A stretch of 64,000 bases of DNA, from positions 1 through 64,000 of the forward strand of contig JANQQL010000031.1 in assembly GCA_028289345.1 (NCBI GenBank). The letters run 5' to 3'. The position numbers and the translations under genes were made by a program. Below the pieces are notes generated by a model, which had not been told where the DNA came from, made no database searches, and saw only the letters and a list, made by a program, of their open reading frames with translations. This DNA is from Planctomycetota bacterium. GTDB lineage: Bacteria > Planctomycetota > B15-G4 > SIAN01. Shown piece by piece: positions 25,701 through 34,213 of this stretch (positions are counted from its first letter, which is position 1; each line of letters starts with the position of its first letter).

Positions 25701-26231
25701 CTGCCGGACAACCACTCGGTCACCGTGGGCGGGATCGCCGGCAAGCCACGCATCACCGTCACCAAAAAGGGCAAGACCGCGGGACGGAAAATGGCCATCG
25801 TCGAGATCTTCGGCGACGAAGGCTCCGTGTCCTGCGTCATCTTCCCCGACGTCTACGAAGAAGTCCGTGCTCACATCGAAGAGGACCGCATCTTGATCCT
25901 CAAGGGGCAGCTCGACCTCAGTCGCGACGATCCCACCATCAAGGTCGCCGAGGTGGTCCCCCTGGACGGCATCCTGGACCAAAGCGGGGCCGGCCAGATC
26001 ATCATCGATTTGCCGACCAGCGCGGGGGCGGAACTGCCCCAGACCCTGCAGAAGATCCGGGACGCCCTGCTCGAGAGCGTCGGCGAGAACCCGGTGTTCG
26101 TCCGCCTGGTCCGAGACCGCGGGAAGCCGGTCGTCCACCGCGTCGACGAGGACTACTTCGTGAAGATTTCCGACGACTTGGTCGAACAGATCGAGAGAAT
26201 CGTTGGATCGGGTCGGGTTTCGCTCATGTGA
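22779..26231 (+). CDS. dnaE: DNA polymerase III alpha subunit
   Basis: DnaE is the replicative polymerase catalytic subunit. The 1150-residue protein has the N-terminal PHP domain (HLHAHSHFSLLDG at about 8-20, ALTDHGNLFG) and the Pol C palm with catalytic aspartates in PDIDIDF (D403, D405). Next come the FLGLKTLTIL, GSGMVDSYVNRK and FNKSHSTAYGLITYYTAWMKANYP blocks, a helix-hairpin-helix region and an OB-fold at about 980-1060. Length and order match DnaE1-type enzymes without an embedded proofreading domain. The PHP metal ligands look retained, so intrinsic exonuclease activity is possible. Confidence 0.97.
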   Translation: MPRTTPCVHLHAHSHFSLLDGNPRVEALVKAAADAEMPALALTDHGNLFGIVELFRYAEKHGVKPIPGIEAYIARTSHREKSGGATGNFTDHITLLATNYTGYQNLMKLTSRSFLEGFHRKPRIDKELLDQHREGLIALSGCLSGEISRMVLHGDRNQAIASAQTFRDLMGPDNFYLEAMNNGLGKQTQVREALLDISKETGIPIVGTSDVHYIDRQDALAQEVMLCINMGTTLNNENRMRMDTDQFYFRTGEEMARAFADIPGALERTLEIADRVKVELPFGERHLPDFETPDGSTPSAFFRRLCDEGIRRLYGNRASSQEVQERLQGEVAVIEEMGFVSYFLITWDFIRFARENGIPVGPGRGSAAGSLVSYALGITQIDPLKYDLLFERFLNSSRISMPDIDIDFCRDGREKVIDYVRQRYGTDKVSQIVTFGTMAARAALRDAGRVLEVDLKEVDRIAKKIPGTPGTKLDDALQDPELQEIHHQSELHEQLFDVALKLEGLNRHASTHAAGVVIGDQPLLEIVPLCRVQGEVNTQFTMNDLEALGLLKMDFLGLKTLTILDGAVKMIRENQGIDIDCSSLPLDDKRTYQLLAKGETAAVFQLESSGMRELLVKMDPGCFEDIIAILALYRPGPLGSGMVDSYVNRKRGVEEIRYLHPVLEDVLQETYGILVYQEQVMRITNVLSGFTLNEADSLRKAMGKKKPEVMAKFKQKFVEGAEKNNCSAETATEIWELMEYFAGYGFNKSHSTAYGLITYYTAWMKANYPLEFMASVISCEVSNSDKVAAYLQECRRMKIEILPPCLLHSQLKCSTEEGSIRLGLSTVKGIGERAIEALIAARTKPSQPATFGSILEETDPQSVNKSALEALIKAGALDWAPHSRNALFQHLPVLMQQAAVMHKDRKSGQGSLFGNTKGSAPVADRVPDLVEWSERELLHHEKEVFGFYLSSNPLTRYTDLLRRHCNANIADLNALPDNHSVTVGGIAGKPRITVTKKGKTAGRKMAIVEIFGDEGSVSCVIFPDVYEEVRAHIEEDRILILKGQLDLSRDDPTIKVAEVVPLDGILDQSGAGQIIIDLPTSAGAELPQTLQKIRDALLESVGENPVFVRLVRDRGKPVVHRVDEDYFVKISDDLVEQIERIVGSGRVSLM

Positions 26232-26279
26232 CCCCCGCCCCGGGGATCCACTCGTGTCGCGGAAGCAGAGGAACTCTCG

Positions 26280-26852
26280 ATGACCGGGAAGAATTATTTG
26301 CTGTTCGGCCCCCCCGGCGCCGGCAAGGGCACTCAGGCGAAGATTCTTGAACAACAGCTGTCGATTCCCCACGTCTCGACCGGAGACATGTTTCGGGAAC
26401 ACCTGAAGACCGGAACAGAACTCGGAAAGCGAGTGAAAGAAATCCTGGCCGCCGGCGAGCTGGTCCCCGACGAAATCACCAACGAGATGGTCCGCCAGCG
26501 CTTATCACTCGATGATGTGGCCCGCGGGGTCCTCTTGGACGGGTTCCCCCGCAATGTGGCTCAGGCGAAGTTTCTGGATTCGATTCTCGCCGAGCGGGAA
26601 GCATCGGTCGGCCAGGTGATCGTCATTGAGCTGGCGGAGTCGGAACTCGTCACCCGAATGAAGGGGCGGGCCGAAAAAGAAGGCCGTACCGACGACGCCG
26701 ATCCAGCAGTGATCCAAAACCGGATCGAGACCTATCGCCGAGAAAGCGAGCCCTGCGTGGCACACTACGAGGGAACGGCGGCGGTGGTCACCAAGGTGAA
26801 CGGCCTTGGCTCCATCGAAGAAGTGACCGAGCGAATTCTCCGAGAGATCTGA
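26280..26852 (+). CDS. adk: Adenylate kinase
   Basis: Adk interconverts ATP+AMP and 2 ADP. The 190-residue protein has the P-loop GPPGAGKGT at 10-18, STGDMFREHL, LLDGFPRNVAQA, and a short LID (RAEKEGRTDDADPAVIQNRIETY) without zinc cysteines, so it is the short-lid type. adk normally sits between secY and infA in the spc region; here it is 48 bases after dnaE. The real informational cluster begins on the opposite strand 260 bases on. Confidence 0.96.
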   Translation: MTGKNYLLFGPPGAGKGTQAKILEQQLSIPHVSTGDMFREHLKTGTELGKRVKEILAAGELVPDEITNEMVRQRLSLDDVARGVLLDGFPRNVAQAKFLDSILAEREASVGQVIVIELAESELVTRMKGRAEKEGRTDDADPAVIQNRIETYRRESEPCVAHYEGTAAVVTKVNGLGSIEEVTERILREI

Positions 26853-26908
26853 ACCCCGCGTCGAATCGAAGGATGCCACGGGTCGTTCGTCAGATCGCTT
26901 GAGGCTGC

Positions 26909-26941
26909 AAACCGGCTTGAAACTGCGCCAGAACCGGTTTT
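26909..26941 (+). terminator. Possible terminator after adk
   Basis: A 7-bp inverted repeat AAACCGG/CCGGTTT with an 18-base loop ends in TTTT on the plus strand, about 60 bases after the adk stop and before the converging rplQ. The loop is long and the U-run is partly inside the stem, so support is weak. Confidence 0.3.
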
Positions 26942-27110
26942 GGGTCGATGCCAGCCGTTGAGACGAGCAGACTTTCTCGGCTCGACCGGTCGGACCGAGC
27001 GGTTCGAACGCGGTGAACTCGCAGATCTCGCTCGCGGACCCACAAAGTGGCAACGAGCATGCCAGGTCGTCCGATCGAACTGACTGGCGCCTGCCAAGCT
27101 CGGCGAAGAC

Positions 27111-27581
27111 CTACTCTTCGCCGTCGCCCTCGTCGCCCTTCTTCTTCTTGGACTTCTTTTTGACCGACTTCTGAGCCTCGAGCTCGGCCTGTTCCGCAGC
27201 TTCTTGGGCGCGTCGCTCGCTTTCCCCGACCAGCTCGAGGATTGCTCGCGGAGCCGCATCACCGAGGCGCGGCTTGGCAAGCTTCAAGATCCGAGTGTAT
27301 CCGCCGGGGCGGTCCACGAAAGCAGGCCCGATGTCGTCGAAGAGCTTCTTCACGATGTCCCGGTCGTTGCCGAGGATCTGCGCCGCACGCCGGATCCGGT
27401 GCAGACTCCGCTCCCTCGCGAGGGTGATGACCTTTTCGGCATGCGGTCGGTACTCCTTGGCTTTGGCCAAGGTCGTCACGATACGGCCGTGTTCGAACAG
27501 CGACTTCAGAATGTTGCGCTTCAGGGCGATGCGGTGCTCGCTCTTGCGGCCCAGCTTGCGTCCTCGTTTGCGATGCCTCAT
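27111..27581 (-). CDS. rplQ: 50S ribosomal protein L17
   Basis: A 156-residue L17. The conserved core begins RHRKRGRKLGRKSEHRIALKRNI and includes the VEKV-like HAEKVITLARE block. After about residue 125 it carries an extra tail, first lysine-rich (KSVKKKSKKKK) and then acidic (GDEGDGEE), longer than E. coli L17 (127). It is the last gene of the ribosomal cluster, directly after rpoA. Confidence 0.97.
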   Translation of the reverse strand: MRHRKRGRKLGRKSEHRIALKRNILKSLFEHGRIVTTLAKAKEYRPHAEKVITLARERSLHRIRRAAQILGNDRDIVKKLFDDIGPAFVDRPGGYTRILKLAKPRLGDAAPRAILELVGESERRAQEAAEQAELEAQKSVKKKSKKKKGDEGDGEE

Positions 27582-27667
27582 CGCCCCAATGCTCCTTGCC
27601 TTCTTGTGTTCGGAGGCCGTGGAAGTTCGGCCCTTAGTTCCTGCACCCGCGGAATGAAACTACGAGT

Positions 27668-28792
27668 TCACGGCTGTTCTGGAGGTTCCGAAAGGATGTC
27701 TTCCGAAGGAGCCGGTGCCCCCCCGTTGTCACCACTGCCGACCTCGACCACCGGCGGAATGGTCGACGCACCAGCGTCGGAAACCGCCCCAGGAACCGTT
27801 TCCACCACGCTTCCCTTCGGAGCCAACCCGTGCTCGGCCAGCTTTCGCTTCACTTCGCGCAACGACGTCTGCCCGAAGTTTCGCAGCTCCAACAGATCCG
27901 GCTCGGTCATCTCGATGAGCTGACCGATCGTACGGATGTTCTCTGCATCGAGACAATTCCGAGCTCGAACCGAGAGTTCGAGAATGCTGATCGGTTGTTC
28001 GCGAATCTCCGCCTGGGGATCGTCTTCGATCTGCTGACCTTGCAAAGAAATCGGGTCGTAGTCCTCGACAGCCAGGACCGATCCGGAAGGCTGCAGGTAG
28101 TGGATGAACGGGTTCAGGTGCTTGCGGTAGATCTTCGACGCTTCGACCAGGACCGATTCCGGAGAAACGGTGCCATCGGTCCAAATCTCCAAGACCAGTC
28201 GATCGTAATTGGTGATCTTCCCGACACGGGTGTCTTCCACCTTGGAGCGCACACGCACGACCGGGGAGAAATTCGAATCGATGGCCAGGACGCCAACTTC
28301 CCGATCTTCGCGCTCATTCTCTTCTGCGGTGAGATAGCCCCGGCCCTTCTGCGCGCGCATCTCCATGCGGAACTCGCGCTCGGCGGTCAGGTGGCAAATC
28401 ACGTGGTCGGGGTTCAGGATCTCGGCATCCGCTGGACAAATGATGTCGCCAGCGGTCACCGGGCCCTCTTTCTTGACGTCAATGCGCAGTTGGACGGGAC
28501 CCGCCGTGTTCAGACGAACCAGGATGCCCTTGACGTTCAGGATGATCTCGACCGAATCCTCGAGCACGCCCTCGATCATCGAGAACTCGTGCAGGACATT
28601 GTCGATCTTCATTTCGGTGATCGCGAAGCCTTCGATCGACGAAAGCAAGGCGCGGCGAATGCCATTGCCGATGGTGTTGCCGAAGCCGCGTTCGAAGGGC
28701 TCCACAACAAACTTCGCGTAGGTGTCCGAAGCGCTTTCCGGATCGGCCGAAACACGAGAGGGAAGTTCGAAATCGCGCCAGCGAATTCTCAT
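27668..28792 (-). CDS. rpoA: RNA polymerase alpha subunit
   Basis: A 374-residue alpha subunit. The N-terminal dimerisation/assembly domain includes EPFERGFGNTIGNGIRRALLSSIEG at about 30-55. A flexible linker leads to the C-terminal domain with helix-hairpin-helix features (ARNCLDAENIRTIGQLIEM, LLELRNFGQTSLREVKRKLAEHGL). A Pro/Gly/Ser-rich tail of about 45 residues extends past the usual end. The ATG at 28792 follows GGAGAAC; the TTG codon before it is not needed. Confidence 0.97.
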   Translation of the reverse strand: MRIRWRDFELPSRVSADPESASDTYAKFVVEPFERGFGNTIGNGIRRALLSSIEGFAITEMKIDNVLHEFSMIEGVLEDSVEIILNVKGILVRLNTAGPVQLRIDVKKEGPVTAGDIICPADAEILNPDHVICHLTAEREFRMEMRAQKGRGYLTAEENEREDREVGVLAIDSNFSPVVRVRSKVEDTRVGKITNYDRLVLEIWTDGTVSPESVLVEASKIYRKHLNPFIHYLQPSGSVLAVEDYDPISLQGQQIEDDPQAEIREQPISILELSVRARNCLDAENIRTIGQLIEMTEPDLLELRNFGQTSLREVKRKLAEHGLAPKGSVVETVPGAVSDAGASTIPPVVEVGSGDNGGAPAPSEDILSEPPEQP

Positions 28793-28819
28793 CAAAGTTC
28801 TCCAAGGACGATTCGGTGA

Positions 28820-29443
28820 TTACTTCGACATCAACTCGACGACCAGCTGCTCGTCGACCGGGAACTCGAGATGCTCCCGTCGCGGCAGCTCCACCACGCT
28901 GGCGGAGAGATTGGCCTCGTCAAACTTCAACCACGCAGGAACCGTGGCCTTTCGAGCTTCCATCGACTCTTTCAAAAGTTTGGTCACCTTCTCGCTGCCC
29001 TGGAAGGTGATGGTGTCCCCCGGCTTCACGGCCGCCGAGGCGACATTGCATCGACGCCCGTTCACCTGCACGTGTCCGTGAGAGATCACCTGACGAGCGT
29101 GACGCCGCGACAGGGCCGTTCCCAAGGAATTCACGACGTTGTCAAGACGACGCTGCAGGAGCAGGATGATGTTCTCACCGGTATTGCCCTGCTGCCGCGA
29201 TGCCTTGGTGTAGACCCGTCGAAACACCTTTTCGGACACACCGAAGAAGCGCTTCAGCTTCTGCTTTTCGCGAAGACGAACGCCGTAGTCCGACGGACGT
29301 CCACGACTCCAGGGATGGACCCCCGGCTGGTAGTTTCGCTTCACGATCGCGCACTTTGCCGAATCGCAACGCGCCCCTTTGAGGTAGAGCTTCTCTCCCT
29401 CGCGGCGACAAAGCTTGCAAACCGAACCGATCTGTCGAGCCAT
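28820..29443 (-). CDS. rpsD: 30S ribosomal protein S4
   Basis: A 207-residue S4 that nucleates 30S assembly. It keeps the N-terminal zinc ligands C9, C12, C26 and C31 (the C+ type, unlike E. coli), the DYGVRLREKQKLK block and the S4 RNA-binding fold at about 95-160 (RRLDNVVNSLGTALSRRHARQ). Confidence 0.97.
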   Translation of the reverse strand: MARQIGSVCKLCRREGEKLYLKGARCDSAKCAIVKRNYQPGVHPWSRGRPSDYGVRLREKQKLKRFFGVSEKVFRRVYTKASRQQGNTGENIILLLQRRLDNVVNSLGTALSRRHARQVISHGHVQVNGRRCNVASAAVKPGDTITFQGSEKVTKLLKESMEARKATVPAWLKFDEANLSASVVELPRREHLEFPVDEQLVVELMSK

Positions 29444-29486
29444 TGCTTCGAACTACCCTTCTGTTCTGGGGAAATCTGTCAGGAGA

Positions 29487-29861
29487 TCAGACACGGCGCC
29501 GCTTGCGGGGCCGACAACCGTTGTGCGGCAAGGGAGTCACGTCTTCGATGGCCTTGACCGTCAGACCGGCAGAAGACAGTGCGCGCACGGCGGACTCGCG
29601 TCCCCCGCCCGGCCCCTTGACCTTCACTTCCACTTCCCGCATGCCAAGCTTCACCACGGTCTGAGCCGCACGCTCAGCCGCTTTCTGAGCCGCGAATGGC
29701 GTCGACTTGCGCGACCCCTTGAAACCCACGGCACCCGCCGTCGCCCACGCCAGGGCGTCGCCCCGAGTGTCGGTGATCGTCACGGTCGTGTTGTTGAATG
29801 TCGCGTGAACGTGAGCCACTCCCTTGGCGGGAGTGCGGCGCATCTTCTTTTTCTTGGCCAT
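29487..29861 (-). CDS. rpsK: 30S ribosomal protein S11
   Basis: A 124-residue S11 of the platform. It has the typical GVAHVHATFNNTTVTITD start region, GFKGSRKSTPFAAQKAA and the invariant C-terminus PHNGCRPRKRRRV. It lies between rpsM and rpsD, the usual alpha-operon order. Confidence 0.97.
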   Translation of the reverse strand: MAKKKKMRRTPAKGVAHVHATFNNTTVTITDTRGDALAWATAGAVGFKGSRKSTPFAAQKAAERAAQTVVKLGMREVEVKVKGPGGGRESAVRALSSAGLTVKAIEDVTPLPHNGCRPRKRRRV

Positions 29862-29993
29862 TCGCTTGCCGTGTTTCTCTGAGGTTTCCGGGCTCTACAA
29901 ATTCGCAGTGCCCTCAAGAAACCAGTGGAACTCATGTTTTCCAAAGTGCCCCCGTGCCCAGGACTCCCAAGGGAATCCGAAATGGGACGTGGC

Positions 29994-30368
29994 CTACTTG
30001 GTCCCCTTCTTGCCAGCCACGGTCTTCTTGGGACCCTTCCGACCACGAGCATTGGAACGCGTCCTTTGTCCGTGCACCGGCAGCCCCTTGCGGTGGCGAA
30101 GGCCTCGGTAGCAACCGATTTCCTTCAGCCGCTGCACGTTGGCGCTCACCTGTCGGCGAAGCTGCCCTTCCACCATCAAGTGCTTGTCGATGTAGTCGGC
30201 GATGCGCGCCAGCTCTTCGTCGCTGAGGTCCTTGGCGCGAACGTTCTCGGCAATGCCGATCGAACCAAGCATGCTCTTCGAAGTGTGGTGGCCGATCCCG
30301 TAGATGTAAGTCAAGGCAACGTGCGCCTGCTTGTCGTTCGGGATGTCGATTCCGAGGATTCGTGGCAT
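29994..30368 (-). CDS. rpsM: 30S ribosomal protein S13
   Basis: A 124-residue S13 of the 30S head. It starts PRILGIDIPNDKQAHVALTYIYGIG and ends in the basic tail RTRSNARGRKGPKKTVAGKK that contacts P-site tRNA. The 132-base gap to rpsK is the longest inside this operon section. Confidence 0.97.
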   Translation of the reverse strand: MPRILGIDIPNDKQAHVALTYIYGIGHHTSKSMLGSIGIAENVRAKDLSDEELARIADYIDKHLMVEGQLRRQVSANVQRLKEIGCYRGLRHRKGLPVHGQRTRSNARGRKGPKKTVAGKKGTK

Positions 30369-30391
30369 CTGTTCTGAGCTTCCTTTGGGAC

Positions 30392-30508
30392 TTACTTACC
30401 TTGGCGCTGCTTATGACGGCCCACGGAGCAAATCACCCGCACCACCCCGTGGCGGCGGATGATCTTGCAGTTCTCACAAATCCGGCGTACTGAAGCGCGA
30501 ACCTTCAT
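30392..30508 (-). CDS. rpmJ: 50S ribosomal protein L36
   Basis: A 38-residue protein translated from the ATG at 30508: MKVRASVRRICENC, then KIIRRHGVVRVICSVGRHKQ. C11, C14, C27 and H32 form the zinc-ribbon site of the C+ type L36. It lies 23 bases upstream of rpsM, the normal place. It is too short for most gene-length cut-offs. Confidence 0.95.
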   Translation of the reverse strand: MKVRASVRRICENCKIIRRHGVVRVICSVGRHKQRQGK

Positions 30509-30612
30509 GTTTCACTCTCTTCCGGCGGTGCCCGAAGGCACGCGGGGTTACTGATCAATCTTTGCGCGTGCGTCAGGAACTCTCCAGACACACAGCAACG
30601 CCCCTTCCCTAC

Positions 30613-30828
30613 CTACTCCCGATAGACGATTCGTCCGCGGGTCAGGTCGTAAGGGGACAGCTCGATCGAGACCTTGTCCCCAGGCAGGATGCGAATGAAG
30701 TGCATTCGCATCTTTCCGGAGGCATGGGCAATGATCTGATGTCCGTTCTCGAGCTCCACGCGAAAGACCGCGTTTGGCAACGCTTCCTTCACGACCGCCG
30801 AGATTCGAATCGCCTCTTCTTTTGCCAC
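30613..30828 (-). CDS. infA: Translation initiation factor IF-1
   Basis: A 71-residue OB-fold protein that blocks the A site during initiation. The signatures FRVELENGHQIIAHASGKMRMHFIRILPGDKV and SPYDLTRGRIVYR are intact. It starts with GTG. It follows secY directly; map and adk, often between them, are absent. Confidence 0.97.
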   Translation of the reverse strand: MAKEEAIRISAVVKEALPNAVFRVELENGHQIIAHASGKMRMHFIRILPGDKVSIELSPYDLTRGRIVYRE

Positions 30829-30911
30829 AGCGAAGTACCGTATTTTCCGTTCAAACCGTCATCGACGGGTCGAAGCATCTTAGGAGTGGATGCCGCACAT
30901 TCAAGTCAAAG

Positions 30912-32249
30912 TTACTTCCGGCCGCGCGCCCAAGTCGACGAGGACTTGCCGGCGGTGAATCCTTCGTAGTTGCGCATCACCAAGTGGGCGTTGATCTTGT
31001 CCACGAGATCGAGGCAAACCCCCACCACGATCAGGATGCTGGTGCCGCCGATCACCGACACCAACCCGACCTGAAGGCCGGAGAACATGGAGGCGGCAAC
31101 TTGCGGAAACAGCGCGACGGCCGCCAAGAACGCGGCGCCCGCCAGGGTCACGCGGACCATCACGGTTTCCAGGTGCTCGGCAGTCCGCTTGCCCGGCCGA
31201 ATTCCCGGGATGAAGCTACCGTGCTCCTTGAGATTGTTGGCCATCTCGGTCGGTTGGAACATCAACGCGGTCCAGAAGAACGCGAAGAAGAAAATCAGCG
31301 CGGTGTAGATCAGCGTGTAGAAGAACGAGTTGTAGCCGAAGTACTCATCCGCCCAGCTGAACCAGCTGATCTGAGCGATCAACTGCGGCACGATGAACAG
31401 AGCCGACGCAAAGATGATCGGCATGACGCCCGCACTGTTGACCTTCAGCGGGATGTAGTGGCGACCGCCGGCCATCTGCCGACGCCCGCGAGTCAGTTTG
31501 GCCTGCTGAATCGGAATCCGTCTTTGCGCCTTGGTGAAGTAAACGATCACCCCCACCACCATCACGAAGATCACAATCAGCGTCGCGAACACCTGGACCT
31601 GGCTCTCGCCCTGGGCGTTGATCGACAGCAGGATCATGCCGGGAACCTGAGCCAAGATGCCGGCCATGATGATGAGTGAGATGCCGTTGCCGATCCCGTT
31701 CTCCGTGATCTTCTCGCCAATCCACATGATGATCAGCGTCCCGGTGGTCAGCATGCAGATGATGCCGATCCGGTAGAAGAAACTGGAGAACAGCTCAGGA
31801 TCGATGATCGGGTCCTGAGCGCCGACGATGCTTCCACGCAGCAGGCCGTTGACCACGAAGAAGGCCTGCACGAGACACAGCGGCACCGTGGCGTAGCGGG
31901 TGTACTGATTGATCTTCTTCTGACCCGCAGCCCCTTCCTTTGACAGTGCCTCGAGGCTCGGCACCATCTTGGTCAAAAGCGAGAAGATGATCGAAGCAGA
32001 GATGTATGGCATGACTCCCAAGGAGAAGATCATGCACGAGGAAATCGAGCTTCCGGAAAGGGCATTGAGGATGCCAAAGGCGGCCATGAAGCCCCCCTGG
32101 CTCTCCTGCAGTTTCTTCAGGTTCTCGAGGTCCACTCCGGGAAGCGGGATGTGGAATCCCAGCCGGTAAACCACCAAGAGACTCAAGGTGATGAGAATCT
32201 TGGTGCGCAGTTCCGGCACTCGGAGGACTTCGACGACTTTCTTCAGCAT
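30912..32249 (-). CDS. secY: Protein translocase subunit SecY
   Basis: The central channel of the Sec translocon, 445 residues with ten predicted membrane helices. It shows the plug region (FGILNALSGSSISSCMIFSLGVMPYISASII), the conserved KLTRGRRQMAGGRHYIPLKVNSAGVMPIIFASAL cytosolic loop (split here as KLTRGRRQMAG and HYIPLKVNSAGVMP) and GIRPGKRTAEHLE in the last loop. Its partner secE is 24 kb away at the other end of the cluster; secG is not seen. Confidence 0.97.
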   Translation of the reverse strand: MLKKVVEVLRVPELRTKILITLSLLVVYRLGFHIPLPGVDLENLKKLQESQGGFMAAFGILNALSGSSISSCMIFSLGVMPYISASIIFSLLTKMVPSLEALSKEGAAGQKKINQYTRYATVPLCLVQAFFVVNGLLRGSIVGAQDPIIDPELFSSFFYRIGIICMLTTGTLIIMWIGEKITENGIGNGISLIIMAGILAQVPGMILLSINAQGESQVQVFATLIVIFVMVVGVIVYFTKAQRRIPIQQAKLTRGRRQMAGGRHYIPLKVNSAGVMPIIFASALFIVPQLIAQISWFSWADEYFGYNSFFYTLIYTALIFFFAFFWTALMFQPTEMANNLKEHGSFIPGIRPGKRTAEHLETVMVRVTLAGAAFLAAVALFPQVAASMFSGLQVGLVSVIGGTSILIVVGVCLDLVDKINAHLVMRNYEGFTAGKSSSTWARGRK

Positions 32250-32303
32250 GGCGGTCTGGCCGTCCGCGCACTCTTCGAGTGCAGCGGTCGTTTTCCCCTC
32301 GGG

Positions 32304-32756
32304 TTATTGAATCTGCTGGAACGAGCCCGACGCCGCTTCGATCTTCTTGCGCGCGGAATCGGAAGCGAAATGAGCTTCGACGGTGAGACCCTTCGAAAGC
32401 TCGCCGGCACCAAGGATCTTGATTCGCTTGGCGTTCTTCTTGATCAGTCCCCGTTGCACCAGAGTGGAAAGATCGACCTTGGTTCCGGCTTCGAACCACT
32501 GCTCGAGCTGCCCCACGTTGACGATGGAGATTGCGTCACCACGGAAACGGGCATTGTTGAAACCACGCCGCGGCAAACGACGGAACAGCGGCATCTGACC
32601 ACCTTCGTGGCCGAGCTTGCTGTCCGCACCAGTCCGCGAGTACTGCCCCTTGGTGCCCCGCGTGCAAGTTTTGCCCCGGCCCGAGCCGATGCCGCGACCA
32701 ACGCGCTTGCGTCGATCCCGCTTCGGTTCCGAGGTCAGGATGTCGTTGGCGATCAT
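32304..32756 (-). CDS. rplO: 50S ribosomal protein L15
   Basis: A 150-residue L15 with the RVGRGIGSGRGKTCTRGTKGQ Gly/Arg-rich N-terminal extension (two short blocks RVGRGIGSGRGK and TCTRGTKGQ), MPLFRRLPRRGFNN and the C-terminal globular domain. It overlaps rpsE by 4 bases (ATGA), so no room is left for rpmD (L30), which usually lies between them. Confidence 0.97.
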   Translation of the reverse strand: MIANDILTSEPKRDRRKRVGRGIGSGRGKTCTRGTKGQYSRTGADSKLGHEGGQMPLFRRLPRRGFNNARFRGDAISIVNVGQLEQWFEAGTKVDLSTLVQRGLIKKNAKRIKILGAGELSKGLTVEAHFASDSARKKIEAASGSFQQIQ

Positions 32757-33274
32757 GACAGAGACACTCCTCGGAGTGTGGCGACCTCATCTTTGGAGCG
32801 AAGCCCCTTCAATCCCTCGAACGCGGCCTTCACCACATTCATGGAGTTGGTCGATCCGTAGTTCTTGGTCAGCACGTCCTTGACGCCCGCCAGCTCGAGG
32901 ACCGCTCGAACCGGAGCGCCGGCCACGATCCCGGTCCCCGGCGCCGCCGGAACCATCCGAACAATGGAAGACTCGAACCGCGCCGTGATTTCATGAGGAA
33001 TGGTGGTGCCAACCAGCGGCACGCGAATCAGGCTCTTGCGCGCTTCCTTGACCCCTTTGTCGACCGCGTTGGGAACGCCACGAGCCTTGCCGAAACCAAA
33101 GCCCACTCGCCCGTCTTTGTTCCCGACGACCACCATGGCGGAGAAGGAGAACCGGCGTCCTCCCTTCATCACCTTGGCGCAGCGGTTGACTTTGACGACG
33201 TTCTCTTCGAAGCCGCTCCCGTCATCGCCGGGACCGCGCTGGGAACCTCGAGGTTTTCCACGTTGGCGCGCCAT
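32753..33274 (-). CDS. rpsE: 30S ribosomal protein S5
   Basis: A 173-residue S5 with the double-stranded-RNA-binding N-domain (VVKVNRCAKVMKGGRRFSFSA, in two short parts VVKVNRCAKV and MKGGRRFSFSAMVVVG) and the C-terminal fold with PAAPGTGIVAGAPVRAVLE. A Gly/Arg-rich leader of about 20 residues precedes the core. The ATG overlaps the rplR stop as TAATG. Confidence 0.97.
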   Translation of the reverse strand: MARQRGKPRGSQRGPGDDGSGFEENVVKVNRCAKVMKGGRRFSFSAMVVVGNKDGRVGFGFGKARGVPNAVDKGVKEARKSLIRVPLVGTTIPHEITARFESSIVRMVPAAPGTGIVAGAPVRAVLELAGVKDVLTKNYGSTNSMNVVKAAFEGLKGLRSKDEVATLRGVSLS

Positions 33275-33645
33275 TAGAACTCCAACCCTCCTTTGCGAGC
33301 ACCGTCGGCCAGAGCTCGCACTCGTCCGTGGTACTTGTACGGACCACGATCAAACACCACCTTCGAGACGCCGGCCTTCTTGGCGCGTTCGGCAACTGCC
33401 AAGCCGACTCGCGAAGCCGTCTCGACTTTGCCCGCCAACCCTTCGGGAGCATCCGGAAGTTCGGCCTCGCGCGACGACGCCGCGGCCAAGGTTCGGCCTT
33501 CGCGGTCGTCGATGACTTGGGCGTAGATGAAGCGGGAGCTGCGGAACACGGACAACCGAGGACGTTCGGCACGATTCACCAAACGGCGCCGGGTCCCCCG
33601 TGCCTTGCGCTCCTTCTGCTTGCGTCGAAATCGCTGAATCTTCAT
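33274..33645 (-). CDS. rplR: 50S ribosomal protein L18
   Basis: A 123-residue 5S-rRNA-binding L18. It shows RRKQKERKARGTRRR basic N-terminus, RPRLSVFRSSRFIYAQVIDD, and the FDRGPYKYHGRVRALADGAR C-terminus. It is tightly coupled to rpsE. Confidence 0.97.
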   Translation of the reverse strand: MKIQRFRRKQKERKARGTRRRLVNRAERPRLSVFRSSRFIYAQVIDDREGRTLAAASSREAELPDAPEGLAGKVETASRVGLAVAERAKKAGVSKVVFDRGPYKYHGRVRALADGARKGGLEF

Positions 33646-33658
33646 GCCTGGTTACCTG

Positions 33659-34210
33659 TTAACCGCCACCTGCCATGGACTTGCCAGCCTTGCGGCGAAT
33701 CTGTTCCCCGGCGTAGCGCACGCCCTTGCCCTTGTACGGTTCGGACGGTCGGGATCCCCGAATGCGCGCCGCGAACTGCCCCACCAGCTGCTTATCGATG
33801 CCGGTGACGTCGATCGTCGTATTGTTCGGGCAGTTGACGGTGAGCCCCTTGGGAACCGGGAGCACGATGTTGTTGCTGAAGCCCAAGCTCAGGGAGAGCT
33901 TGTCGCCTTGCAATACCGATTGATAACCAACGCCGTGAACCTCCAGGCGCCGGCTGTATCCCTGAGTCACCCCAACCACCATGTTTTGACACAGCGCTCG
34001 ATAGAGGCCATGCAGTGCACGGTGCGTCGGCATGTCGGTATTCCGCGAGAACCGGACCTCTTTCTTCTCGCCGTCCACTTCGACGGAGATCGCGGAGTCC
34101 ACGCCCTGGGTCAACTCGCCCTTCGGGCCTTTGACCGTCAGCGCCCCCGAAGAAAACGAGGCTTCCACACCGCCGGGAAGAGACACGGGTTGTTTGCCGA
34201 TTCGTGACAT
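33659..34210 (-). CDS. rplF: 50S ribosomal protein L6
   Basis: A 183-residue L6 with two related alpha/beta domains. The start MSRIGKQPVSLPGGVEA and the C-terminal signature PSEPYKGKGVRYAGE are both present. Ends in a short Gly-rich tail. The rpsH stop lies 3 bases upstream. Confidence 0.97.
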   Translation of the reverse strand: MSRIGKQPVSLPGGVEASFSSGALTVKGPKGELTQGVDSAISVEVDGEKKEVRFSRNTDMPTHRALHGLYRALCQNMVVGVTQGYSRRLEVHGVGYQSVLQGDKLSLSLGFSNNIVLPVPKGLTVNCPNNTTIDVTGIDKQLVGQFAARIRGSRPSEPYKGKGVRYAGEQIRRKAGKSMAGGG

Positions 34211-34213
34211 CGC

